Made by a program: the position numbers and the translations under genes. This document shows positions 1 through 6,357 of a stretch of 6,424 nt of DNA, in pieces. The notes under the pieces are model-generated. The model ran no database searches and was not told the origin of the DNA. It was given only the letters and a program-made list of their open reading frames with translations. Within the stretch, counting starts at the first letter, position 1. Every line of letters starts with the position of its first letter. This stretch comes from an uncultured Clostridia bacterium (GTDB lineage Bacteria > Bacillota > Clostridia > Lachnospirales > Lachnospiraceae), in contig CAMONF010000218.1 in assembly GCA_946620335.1 (NCBI GenBank), positions 1-6,424 on the forward strand. Direction: 5' to 3'.

Positions 1-1079
1 ACCTCAGAGGAACGGCCATAGCGGCCGATATAAACTGCGTCCGGCGTGTTGGCGACAATGATGTTGTCGAGGCCGTTGACCACCACGCTCTGGCTCTCCG
101 AGTTGTTGATGACCACGCTCCGGTAGCAATCCTCCTTGATGACCTTGCCCCGGCTCGGGTAGTCCGTCTGCGGCAGGTCCTCCAGGTTGTCGATCTGACT
201 CCACAGGAAAACGCCCTTGACCGCCTTGAGGAGCTTTGTTTTCTCGAGAACGCCCTTTGCGATGGTGGGCGATTCAAGAATCGTCTCCGCCTCCCGGGTA
301 TAGTAGGCATAATTTGTGGTCGTTTCCCGGCCGCTGACCGCCTCCCAGAGGTCGTAGGTCTTGTGGCTGTCCTCTATAGAATAGGAAAGGTCAGCCCCGG
401 AGACCTGGCGCAGGGAATGGACGTAGCGGACCCGGGCGTAATTTTCCGGCTCGGCCTTGGCAAATTCATTCAGGAAGGTGTCCACGCGGAAAAGCAGCAT
501 GCCCAGATTCCGGTAGACCGCCTCCTTGCGCAGGTCGATGGCGGCGATCCGCTCTGCATCCGGCTTCTCCACGAACTCCCGCATGCTGCCGTCGCCCGTC
601 AGCCCCAGAATGTAGCCGAACCGGGGATTGATGACCGTCTCACGCAGGGTAAAGAGGGAAATGAACCCCTCCCTCGCATACTCCTTGGCCTTCATCACGC
701 AGTCCTTGTAGTCCATCTCGTCGGACCCGGTCTCCGGCCGCGAGTAAATGACGTGGTCCGAGACCACCATAAAGACGTACTCCGACGGCTGCAGGTCCAG
801 ACAGGCAAGCGTCACCGCGTTCAAGGTGCCCTTGGAGGCCTCCTCGTAGACGCAGCGGTAGGGCGTGCCCTGGAAGGCTTTCATTTGACTCTCCACGATG
901 AACCGGTATTCCGCCCCGGTGATGATGATGAACTCGTCGCAGAAGGGCAGATTGCGGCTGACCGTCTCCTGGAACATGGAGTGATTTTTCTGGATTTCTA
1001 TGAACTGCTTGGGATAGTTCTTTCTGGACAGCGGCCAGAGGCGCTCTCCGTGACCTCCCGCGAGAATGATGCATTTCAT
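1..1079 (-). CDS. manC: Mannose-1-phosphate guanylyltransferase (ManC/GMP type), partial: C-terminus beyond window edge
   Basis: Family role: transfers GMP from GTP to mannose-1-phosphate in the cytoplasm, giving GDP-mannose for surface polysaccharides and glycoproteins. Seen: 359 codons read leftward from ATG 1079-1077 and run off the window without a stop. Residues 5-25 hold the nucleotidyltransferase signature (ILAGGHGERLWPLSRK, then PKQF). Further family landmarks are SDH at 107-109 (Asp108, probable metal ligand), FVEKPD at 169-174, NLGMLLF at 191-197 and VLEKT at 277-281. At 332-349, the stretch around GLDNIIVANTPDAV matches the end of the catalytic domain. Start: AAGGAGA (plus 1091-1097) lies about 11 nt upstream. 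Odd: the usual GRNTAPA motif reads SKGTLNA (82-88), and the usual GWSDIG reads LWSQID (292-297), so the second conserved Asp is displaced. Whether a C-terminal isomerase domain follows cannot be seen. The family call is firm; exact substrate and activity are less certain. Confidence 0.88.
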   Translation of the reverse strand, partial: MKCIILAGGHGERLWPLSRKNYPKQFIEIQKNHSMFQETVSRNLPFCDEFIIITGAEYRFIVESQMKAFQGTPYRCVYEEASKGTLNAVTLACLDLQPSEYVFMVVSDHVIYSRPETGSDEMDYKDCVMKAKEYAREGFISLFTLRETVINPRFGYILGLTGDGSMREFVEKPDAERIAAIDLRKEAVYRNLGMLLFRVDTFLNEFAKAEPENYARVRYVHSLRQVSGADLSYSIEDSHKTYDLWEAVSGRETTTNYAYYTREAETILESPTIAKGVLEKTKLLKAVKGVFLWSQIDNLEDLPQTDYPSRGKVIKEDCYRSVVINNSESQSVVVNGLDNIIVANTPDAVYIGRYGRSSE

Positions 1080-1136
1080 ACCTGATACCCTCTCCTTATT
1101 TAACGCCGTGGTCCGGCGGATGCACTGCATATATTC

Positions 1137-1165
1137 AGAGTAGCGACAAACCCATTGCTTGTCAA
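1137..1165 (-). promoter_or_regulatory. Predicted sigma-A-type promoter of manC
   Basis: On the minus strand, a consensus -35 box TTGACA (plus 1165-1160) is followed after exactly 17 bp by TACTCT (1142-1137). The predicted start, near 1130, leaves a 5' UTR of about 50 nt before the manC ATG. An 11-bp interrupted palindrome, ATGCA-C-TGCAT at 1120-1130, lies at the predicted start and could be an operator, though it is short enough to be chance. Confidence 0.6.
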
Positions 1166-1235
1166 TAAGCCCTCTCCCGCCGATCCGGAAAATGAACCCG
1201 CCGCGCCGCCGCAATATTTCCCGATATGGTTTTTC

Positions 1236-1264
1236 TTGTTTGAAGTGTTAAAGCGTGCTATAGT
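1236..1264 (+). promoter_or_regulatory. Predicted promoter of the DAHP synthase gene
   Basis: TTGTTT (1236-1241) and TATAGT (1259-1264) are separated by 17 bp, giving a predicted start near 1271 and a leader of about 143 nt. A perfect TTGACA at 1297-1302 was also considered, but the sequence 17 bp further on (GGCCTG) is not a -10 box. The assignment rests on the two hexamers only. Confidence 0.45.
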
Positions 1265-1310
1265 ATTTGCCGTATAAAATAAGAACAGACCGCGCTTTGA
1301 CATTTTTCAG

Positions 1311-1381
1311 GTGTTTGCCGGCCTGCACCGGAACACCCGGCTTTTTACGCATCCCATCTGCCGCACCTAAGGCAGGTGCGG
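1311..1381 (+). promoter_or_regulatory. Structured aro leader with a possible transcription attenuator
   Basis: Seen: GCCGG (1317-1321) can pair with CCGGC (1337-1341), directly followed by TTTTT (1342-1346), the layout of a short intrinsic terminator with a 15-nt loop. An alternative hairpin uses the same left-arm bases: GTGTT (1311-1315) and CCGG (1318-1321) pair with CCGG (1328-1331) and AACAC (1332-1336). The two folds exclude each other. A separate perfect 8-bp hairpin follows, CCGCACCT (1361-1368) with AGGTGCGG (1374-1381) and loop AAGGC. I found no convincing leader peptide rich in aromatic codons and no T-box signature. Attenuation control is inference; the stems are short and GC-rich. 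Confidence 0.35.
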
Positions 1382-1400
1382 AAGGCTGTAAGGCCGACCT

Positions 1401-1406
1401 AAGGAG
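1401..1406 (+). promoter_or_regulatory. Ribosome binding site fixing the DAHP synthase start
   Basis: AAGGAG lies 7 nt before ATG 1414. The reading frame is open further upstream (to about 1267), but that part overlaps the predicted promoter and leader and has no such site. ATG 1414 is therefore chosen. Confidence 0.85.
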
Positions 1407-1413
1407 ATTTATT

Positions 1414-2454
1414 ATGGAAAAAATGGACATGACATTCTACCGCAAGCTTCCCACCCCCAAGGAGGTCAAGGAGGCCTACCCCATCGGGGTGGTCCTGGAA
1501 CGGCTCAAGGCGGAGCGGGATGAGACCTTAAAAAACATCTTTGAAGGAAAGGACGGACGTCTGCTCCTCATCATCGGCCCCTGCTCGGCAGACCACGAAG
1601 ACCCGGTGCTGGAGTACATTTCCCGGCTGCGCAAGGTCCAGGACAAGGTGGCGGACAAGATCTTCATCGTTCCCAGAATTTATACAAATAAACCCCGTAC
1701 CGTAGGCACCGGCTACAAGGGCATGCTCCACCAGCCGGATCCTGACAAGCCCGCCGACATGCTCGAGGGCATCCTGGCCATCCGCCGCCTCCACAGAAGG
1801 GCAGCCGACGAGTCGGAATTCACCTGTGCGGACGAGATGCTCTACCCGGAGAACCACCGCTATCTCTCCGACCTCCTCTCCTACGTGGCGGTCGGCGCCA
1901 GGTCCTCCGAGGACCAGTACCACCGGATGGTGGCCAGCGGCGTCGGCATTCCCGCCGGTATGAAGAACCCCACCAGCGGCGACCTGTCCGTCATGATGAA
2001 CTCCATCACCGCCGCCCAGAACGGACACACCTTCCTGTATCGCGGCTGGGAGGTCAAGACCCCGGGCAATCCCCTGGCCCACGCCATCCTGCGCGGTTCC
2101 ATGGACAAGTTCGGCCGCAACCACCAGAACTACCACTACGAGGAGCTCATGCTGGTCTCCCGCCTCTATGCCCAGACCGGCCTCAAGAACCCGGCTGTCA
2201 TCGTGGACTGCAATCACGCCAACTCCGGCAAGCAGTACCTGGAGCAGATCCGGATCAGCAAAGACATCCTCCACAGCCGCCGGGTCTCCGGCGACATCCG
2301 CTCCCTGGTCAAGGGCCTTATGATCGAGAGCTACCTCGAGGACGGCGCCGTAAAGGGCGACGAGCACGTCTACGGCAAGTCCATCACCGATCCCTGCCTT
2401 GGCTGGGAGAAGACCGAGCGGCTCATCTATGATCTCGCTGAGGAATGGGTGTGA
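1414..2454 (+). CDS. aroF: 3-deoxy-7-phosphoheptulonate (DAHP) synthase, class I AroF/G/H family
   Basis: Role: condenses phosphoenolpyruvate with erythrose-4-phosphate to DAHP, the first committed step of the shikimate pathway, in the cytoplasm. Seen: 346 aa, close to the usual ~350 for the family. The GPCSAD motif (55-60) carries the metal-binding Cys57. The phosphate-binding stretch NKPRT is at 92-96 and GYKG at 100-103. GARSSEDQ (161-168) and GMKNPTSGD (182-190) are family blocks. The remaining expected metal ligands are His268 in DCNHANSGK, Glu305 in GLMIES and Asp326 in SITDPCLGW. All catalytic residues are present, so the enzyme looks functional. It is monocistronic, with its own predicted promoter and leader, and ends 2 nt before a large palindrome. 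Which effector (Phe, Tyr, Trp or none) inhibits it cannot be read from the sequence, so the letter of the gene symbol is arbitrary within aroF/G/H. Confidence 0.96.
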   Translation: MEKMDMTFYRKLPTPKEVKEAYPIGVVLERLKAERDETLKNIFEGKDGRLLLIIGPCSADHEDPVLEYISRLRKVQDKVADKIFIVPRIYTNKPRTVGTGYKGMLHQPDPDKPADMLEGILAIRRLHRRAADESEFTCADEMLYPENHRYLSDLLSYVAVGARSSEDQYHRMVASGVGIPAGMKNPTSGDLSVMMNSITAAQNGHTFLYRGWEVKTPGNPLAHAILRGSMDKFGRNHQNYHYEELMLVSRLYAQTGLKNPAVIVDCNHANSGKQYLEQIRISKDILHSRRVSGDIRSLVKGLMIESYLEDGAVKGDEHVYGKSITDPCLGWEKTERLIYDLAEEWV

Positions 2455-2456
2455 AT

Positions 2457-2535
2457 ATAGTGGGAATCAGAGACGGTTCCTTTTACCAGTTTTCAGAGAA
2501 AACTGGTAAAAGGAACCGTCTCTGATTCCCACTAT
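2457..2535. repeat. Perfect 38-bp inverted repeat with 3-nt loop between convergent genes
   Basis: The left arm (2457-2494) and right arm (2498-2535) are exact reverse complements over 38 bp, separated only by AGA (2495-2497). The element begins 2 nt after the aro stop and ends 3 nt before the stop of the convergent gene, filling 79 of the 84 intergenic bases. Transcribed either way it would form a very stable hairpin, so it may end both transcripts. Neither side has a real U-tract (plus-strand flank TATTTATA), so it is not a textbook intrinsic terminator. The outer part, TGGGAATCAGAGACGGTTCC, resembles from memory the dispersed palindromic motifs of the GGGAC...GACGGTTCC type in clostridial genomes; that link is unverified. 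Confidence 0.9.
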
Positions 2536-2538
2536 TAT

Positions 2539-3360
2539 TTATACACCCCGTCGATACTGCCGCCCGATCAAGGCCCCCAGCCGCTCCACCGTCGGCAGCA
2601 CCAGCGGCAGCTCGCCTGCTGCGCGGCTGTCGTCTGAGACCAGGCGCCTGAGTGCGAGGGCTTCGCACATTATGGTGCAGCCCCGGGCCTCGCCGGTCCG
2701 CCGTTCGCCGAAAATATCCGGCAGGGCTTCCCAGAAAAGGATGAAATTATTGCCGCCTTTGTTCCTTACGAGCTCGAAAAATGAAGTCACATCCCCTTCA
2801 TATCGCCTCTCCACGAGGATTTCAGCCATCTGATAACTGAGTACATTGTCCTCCGGACCACCCCAGGGAATAAATGTCATAGTATTTCTGACCCGGAAAG
2901 CTTCCACCTCAGAGAAACGTAAACCGAAAAGACGGCAGAGATATTTAAAATCATCTGCATCCGCCCTGGCGACGCTGATGCCTTTTTCGGTCCTGATAGA
3001 AACAAGCCTTCCCTCTTCTCCTGAATTTGGAAGCTGATGGCTGAAGACCGCCTTTTGAGGCCCGGGAATAAAGACAGACTTGCAATCACCCGCCCCGGTA
3101 TTATGGCCCTGGCGGTTCCTTTTGTCCGGGTTGGACAGCTTAAAGGTATGCCCCAAAGACAGAAAACCTGCCCCGGCTTGGAGCAGGTCAGCAAAAGCCA
3201 GGCCTTGCGGCAGGCTGAGCCCGGCGCCGCAGACCAGATCGGCCATGCTGCGACGGACCAGATCCAGCGATAGGGCCAGGCCGGGAGAATCCAGGGAAGG
3301 GACTTCATTTTCCGTGTCGGGAAAACCCTTCAGGTTGTAGTGGGAGAAAGCGGTCAACAT
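2539..3360 (-). CDS. Hypothetical protein, second gene of the potassium-channel unit
   Basis: I do not recognise this 273-aa protein. It shows no signal peptide, no clear membrane segment and no metal-binding or nucleotide-binding motif that I can name. The N-terminal third (about 22-70) is Leu/Ala-rich and probably helical. Residues 75-118 are polar and glycine-rich, likely a loop. Residues 119-215 mix predicted strands and helices, with aromatic clusters such as TFIPWGG (162-168) and NNFILFWEALPDIF (204-217). The C-terminus is basic (RQYRRGV). Start: ATG 3360 is preferred because GAGG sits about 6 nt upstream, placing the gene 8 nt after the channel stop. A GTG at 3372 overlapping that stop as GTGA is the alternative (277 aa) but lacks a ribosome binding site. 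Tight spacing suggests co-transcription and perhaps coupling with the channel. The middle of the gene is visibly AT-richer than its neighbours. That it is a real gene is likely, not certain. Confidence 0.68.
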   Translation of the reverse strand: MLTAFSHYNLKGFPDTENEVPSLDSPGLALSLDLVRRSMADLVCGAGLSLPQGLAFADLLQAGAGFLSLGHTFKLSNPDKRNRQGHNTGAGDCKSVFIPGPQKAVFSHQLPNSGEEGRLVSIRTEKGISVARADADDFKYLCRLFGLRFSEVEAFRVRNTMTFIPWGGPEDNVLSYQMAEILVERRYEGDVTSFFELVRNKGGNNFILFWEALPDIFGERRTGEARGCTIMCEALALRRLVSDDSRAAGELPLVLPTVERLGALIGRQYRRGV

Positions 3361-3368
3361 AGGAAGCC

Positions 3369-4595
3369 TCACAGTTTCAGGTTCGTTGCCTCTGGGATAC
3401 GTTTGCGGGTGTAAAGAATCAGTGAATCGTTCTCTTCAAGACAGGTCCTGCTGTCCGGCCGGATCAGGTCGGAGCCGCGCCGGATAGCCACGATAAAGCT
3501 CTGGCGGGAAAGGTCCAGATCTCGGATCTCGCGGCCTACAAAAGGATGTTCCCTGAAAAGGACCAGCTCCTTCAGGCTGATGTCCCACTCGTCCTCAATG
3601 CCGCGGGCTCCCAGAACGACAGTGTCGCCGGCGGACAGAACGAGGTCCGGGCCGGGGGCAAGCACTTTGCGGCCGCGCTGGACGACAGCCACCACCAGGT
3701 CTTCCGGCAGGTCCAGGGAGTCGGCCGAGCGGCCTGTCCAGGCGTCAGCGGCATTCAGCTTAAAACGCAGGAAATTCACGCCTCTTCCGTCGCCGGACGG
3801 CCCGGCCTCCCGCATATGGGTATACTGCTCGACGAAGCCGGCGGAAATGATACCGGTGGGGATAGCCACAATGCCCACACCGAGGAAAGCGATCACGATG
3901 CCCATGAGCCGTCCCATGGGCGTGACGGGATAAATGTCGCCGTAGCCCACGGTCAGGAGGGTCGACGTGGCCCACCAGATGCCGGAGAAGGCATTTTCAA
4001 AGACGTCGGGCTGGGCCGGATGCTCCAGGGAATACATGCAGAGACTGGAAGCCAGCAGGAGAACGGCGATGATGAAGACGGAGGAGAGCAGCTGCTGCCG
4101 CTTGGCCTTTAGGACCTCCGTGATGACGTTCAGCGAGTCATAGTAGGCGTTGACCCGGAAAAGCCGGAAGATCCGCATGACCCGGAACATCCGGAAGGCC
4201 ACCGCCCCCGCAGGAAAAAAGACAGGCAGGTAGTAAGGCAGGAAGGACAGAAGGTCCACGATGCCCGCGAAGGAAAATGCATACCTGACCCAGGCCGCCA
4301 CCTTCCCTTTCCCGGGATACAGGATATCAGCCGTCCAAAGCCGCAGGATGTAGTCGACTGTGAAAAATAAAACAGTCACCGATTCCACAGCCGTGAGCAC
4401 ACCGCCCATCTGCTGCGTAATGCCCTCGAAGGTCAGCAGGGTGGCCGCCAGGAGGTTGAGGCAGATGGCCAGGAGGTTCACGATGTCGTAGCTCCGGCTC
4501 AGATCGTCCTCGATGAAGCCCACCTCCACCATCTGGTGGACGCGGCGCTTGATGGCTCTGTATTCATTTTCCCGGGGAGTTTTTTTCCTGTTCAT
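3369..4595 (-). CDS. Voltage-gated-type (6TM) potassium channel with two tandem RCK_C/TrkA_C domains
   Basis: Role: K+-selective channel of the cytoplasmic membrane. Seen: 408 aa. A basic N-terminal tail is followed by S1 about 38-56, S2 about 68-88, S3 about 106-125, and an S4-like helix with arginines every third residue (135, 138, 141, 144, 147). S5 is about 167-190; the pore helix leads to the selectivity filter TVGYGD (215-220), and S6 is about 228-250. After a short linker come two copies of the beta-rich RCK_C fold, about 274-332 (ending LSAGDTVVLGARG) and about 341-397 (ending LEENDSLILYTRK). No Rossmann-type RCK_N domain with GxGxxG lies between pore and RCK_C, unlike classic RCK channels. 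The S4 charges suggest voltage sensing, and the RCK_C pair suggests ligand binding; both are inference. Start ATG 4595-4593 has only a weak Shine-Dalgarno (AGGCGG). It is first in a unit with the hypothetical gene and is divergent from putP. Confidence 0.93.
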   Translation of the reverse strand: MNRKKTPRENEYRAIKRRVHQMVEVGFIEDDLSRSYDIVNLLAICLNLLAATLLTFEGITQQMGGVLTAVESVTVLFFTVDYILRLWTADILYPGKGKVAAWVRYAFSFAGIVDLLSFLPYYLPVFFPAGAVAFRMFRVMRIFRLFRVNAYYDSLNVITEVLKAKRQQLLSSVFIIAVLLLASSLCMYSLEHPAQPDVFENAFSGIWWATSTLLTVGYGDIYPVTPMGRLMGIVIAFLGVGIVAIPTGIISAGFVEQYTHMREAGPSGDGRGVNFLRFKLNAADAWTGRSADSLDLPEDLVVAVVQRGRKVLAPGPDLVLSAGDTVVLGARGIEDEWDISLKELVLFREHPFVGREIRDLDLSRQSFIVAIRRGSDLIRPDSRTCLEENDSLILYTRKRIPEATNLKL

Positions 4596-4632
4596 AGGTC
4601 CGCCTGCCGTGCAAATTCATAATATCATGACC

Positions 4633-4661
4633 ATTATACCGTTTATCGGGCTCCAAATGTA
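4633..4661 (-). promoter_or_regulatory. Possible promoter of the potassium-channel unit
   Basis: On the minus strand a perfect TATAAT (plus 4638-4633) lies about 37 nt upstream of the channel ATG. The -35 position at 17-bp spacing reads TACATT, a poor match, and there is no extended -10 TG. The call therefore rests mainly on the -10 box. Confidence 0.4.
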
Positions 4662-4702
4662 CTCATTTTTGCCATTTCTACCTCCCGATTTGTATTTTTC
4701 GT

Positions 4703-4731
4703 TTGCCAAATGCATAAAGCTATTGTATATT
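4703..4731 (+). promoter_or_regulatory. Predicted sigma-A-type promoter of putP
   Basis: TTGCCA (4703-4708) and TATATT (4726-4731) are spaced by 17 bp, each one or two bases from consensus, with a predicted start near 4738 and a 5' UTR of about 47 nt. A perfect 10-bp palindrome, TTCTATAGAA (4730-4739), covers the end of the -10 box and the start site and could bind a repressor; it is short and may be chance. Confidence 0.6.
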
Positions 4732-4773
4732 CTATAGAAAACGATTTAGTGTGCTATCGCTTCACTGTTTTAA

Positions 4774-4779
4774 AGGAGG
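4774..4779 (+). promoter_or_regulatory. Ribosome binding site fixing the putP start
   Basis: A consensus AGGAGG lies 5 nt before ATG 4785. Earlier in-frame starts (for example near 4710) overlap the predicted promoter and are not used. Confidence 0.85.
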
Positions 4780-4784
4780 AGAGT

Positions 4785-6323
4785 ATGGTCTCATCTACGT
4801 CACTCATTCTGGTCATCATCGTGGTCTATCTGCTGGCCATGGTCCTAGTCGGCGCCTACTTCAGCTCCCGGGGCAGCGGTTCGAGCTCCAGCGAGTTCTT
4901 TATCGGCGGGCGCAAGCTTGGTCCCATCGTCACAGCCATGAGCGCGGAAGCCTCCGATATGTCCAGTTACCTGCTCATGGGCCTGCCGGGCCTCGCCTAC
5001 TTCGCCGGTGTGGCGGAGGTCGGCTGGACGGTCATCGGCCTGGCCGCCGGCACCTACCTCAACTGGCTCCTGGTCGCCCGGCTCCTGCGCCGCTACTCCG
5101 ACGAGATTGCGGCCTTCACCATCCCCAACTTCTTCTCCCGCCGCTACGGGGATAAGCAGAATCTCCTGGGTCTCATCGCAGCCCTGGTCATCATCATTTT
5201 CTTCGTCCCCTACACCGCTTCCGGTTTCAAGGCCGTGGGAACGCTGTTCAATACCCTCTTCGGCTTTGACTACCACATTTCCATGCTGGTGGGCGCCGTC
5301 ATCATCATCGGCTACACCACCCTGGGCGGCTTCATGGCCGTCTCCACCACCGACCTCATCCAGAGCATCTTCATGTCCGTGGCCCTGATCGTCGTCGTCT
5401 TCTTCGGCATCGGCCAGGCCGGCGGCATGGGCGCTGTCATGGAGAACGCAGCCTCCCTGCCGGGTTATCTTGACCTCGGCGCCGGCTATGATATGGCTAC
5501 CAACTCGGCCGGCTCCTTTGGCTTCCTGCCGGTAGTCTCCACCCTGGCCTGGGGCCTCGGCTACTTCGGCATGCCCCACATCCTGCTCCGCTTCATGGCC
5601 ATCCGCAGGGAGGAGGAGCTCAACATGTCCCGCCGGATCGCCTCCGTCTGGGTCGTCTTCTCCATGGCCATCGCGGTCTTCATTGGCATCATCGGCAACG
5701 CCATGTCCAGGGCGGGCCTCATCCCCTACCTGACCACCGGCTCCGATGCTGAGACCATCGTCATCAAGATCGCCGACCTCATGGGCAAGCACGGCCTCTT
5801 CTTCATCCTCATGGCCGGTATCATCATGGCCGGCATCCTGGCCGCCACCATGTCCACCGCCGACTCCCAGCTCCTGGCCGCCGCCTCCAGCGTCTCCCAG
5901 GACCTGCTCCAGGATTTCGCCCACGTCAAGCTGAGCCGCAAGGCTTCCATGCATGCAGCCCGTCTGACTGTCATCGGCATCGCCGTCATCGCGGTCTTCC
6001 TGGCCTGGGATCCCAACAGCTCCGTCTTCCGCGTCATCTCCTTCGCCTGGGCCGGCTTCGGCGCCACCTTCGGCCCGACCATGCTTCTGGCCCTCTTCTG
6101 GAGAAGGTCCAACCGCCAGGGTGCCCTGGCCGGCATGATCGTCGGCGCAGTCATGGTCTTCGTGTGGAAGTTCCTCATCGCCCCGCTGGGCGGCGCGCTG
6201 GCCATCTACGAGCTGCTGCCGGCCTTCATTTTCGGCCTCATCGCCAACGTCGTCGTGAGCCGTCTTACCGCTGAGCCGGAGGACTTCATCCTGGAGACCT
6301 TCGACAAGGTCCACAAGAACTGA
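4785..6323 (+). CDS. putP: Sodium/proline symporter PutP (solute:sodium symporter family)
   Basis: Role: Na+-coupled proline uptake across the cytoplasmic membrane, for nutrition or osmoprotection. Seen: 512 aa, close to the ~500 of PutP proteins, very hydrophobic, with about 12-13 membrane segments from residue 7 onward. The PutP N-terminal block EASDMSSYLLMGLPG (55-69) contains Asp58, matching the Na+-critical Asp of the family. VSTLAWGLGYFGMPHILLRF (251-270) matches the family block, with Met263 where I recall Gln in E. coli PutP. TMSTADSQLL (355-364) carries the Ser/Thr pair of the sodium site (Ser357, Thr358). The C-terminal FGPTMLLALFWRR (429-441) is also typical. No frameshift or missing block is visible. 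It has its own promoter and is divergent from the potassium-channel unit. Downstream, 34 nt separate its stop from a group II intron end on the opposite strand, and no convincing terminator lies between. Proline is the likeliest substrate; a related solute is possible. Confidence 0.94.
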   Translation: MVSSTSLILVIIVVYLLAMVLVGAYFSSRGSGSSSSEFFIGGRKLGPIVTAMSAEASDMSSYLLMGLPGLAYFAGVAEVGWTVIGLAAGTYLNWLLVARLLRRYSDEIAAFTIPNFFSRRYGDKQNLLGLIAALVIIIFFVPYTASGFKAVGTLFNTLFGFDYHISMLVGAVIIIGYTTLGGFMAVSTTDLIQSIFMSVALIVVVFFGIGQAGGMGAVMENAASLPGYLDLGAGYDMATNSAGSFGFLPVVSTLAWGLGYFGMPHILLRFMAIRREEELNMSRRIASVWVVFSMAIAVFIGIIGNAMSRAGLIPYLTTGSDAETIVIKIADLMGKHGLFFILMAGIIMAGILAATMSTADSQLLAAASSVSQDLLQDFAHVKLSRKASMHAARLTVIGIAVIAVFLAWDPNSSVFRVISFAWAGFGATFGPTMLLALFWRRSNRQGALAGMIVGAVMVFVWKFLIAPLGGALAIYELLPAFIFGLIANVVVSRLTAEPEDFILETFDKVHKN

Positions 6324-6357
6324 GAAAAGCTGCATCGGCAGACATTTTCTGACAGAA

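Noticed and set aside
363..1085. Plus-strand open frame of 240 codons opposite manC
   Set aside because: No ribosome binding site or recognisable motif; the minus strand encodes an intact nucleotidyltransferase across the same bases.
1297..1302. Perfect TTGACA as the aro -35 box
   Set aside because: The position 17 bp downstream reads GGCCTG and 16-18 bp spacings are equally poor, so no -10 partner exists.
1278..1370. Leader peptide with Phe codons ending TAA in the aro leader
   Set aside because: The frame is open and holds a few Phe codons, but it has no ATG, no ribosome binding site before its only GTG, and no dense run of aromatic codons.
1271..1413. T-box riboswitch controlling the aro gene
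   Set aside because: No T-box antiterminator consensus (AGGGTGGNACCGCG-like) is present and the leader is too short for a standard T-box.
1528..2367. Open frame (about 279 codons) on the minus strand opposite the DAHP synthase gene
   Set aside because: Low-complexity Gly/Val/Ala/Asp translation without recognisable motifs; the plus strand encodes a complete enzyme with all catalytic residues.
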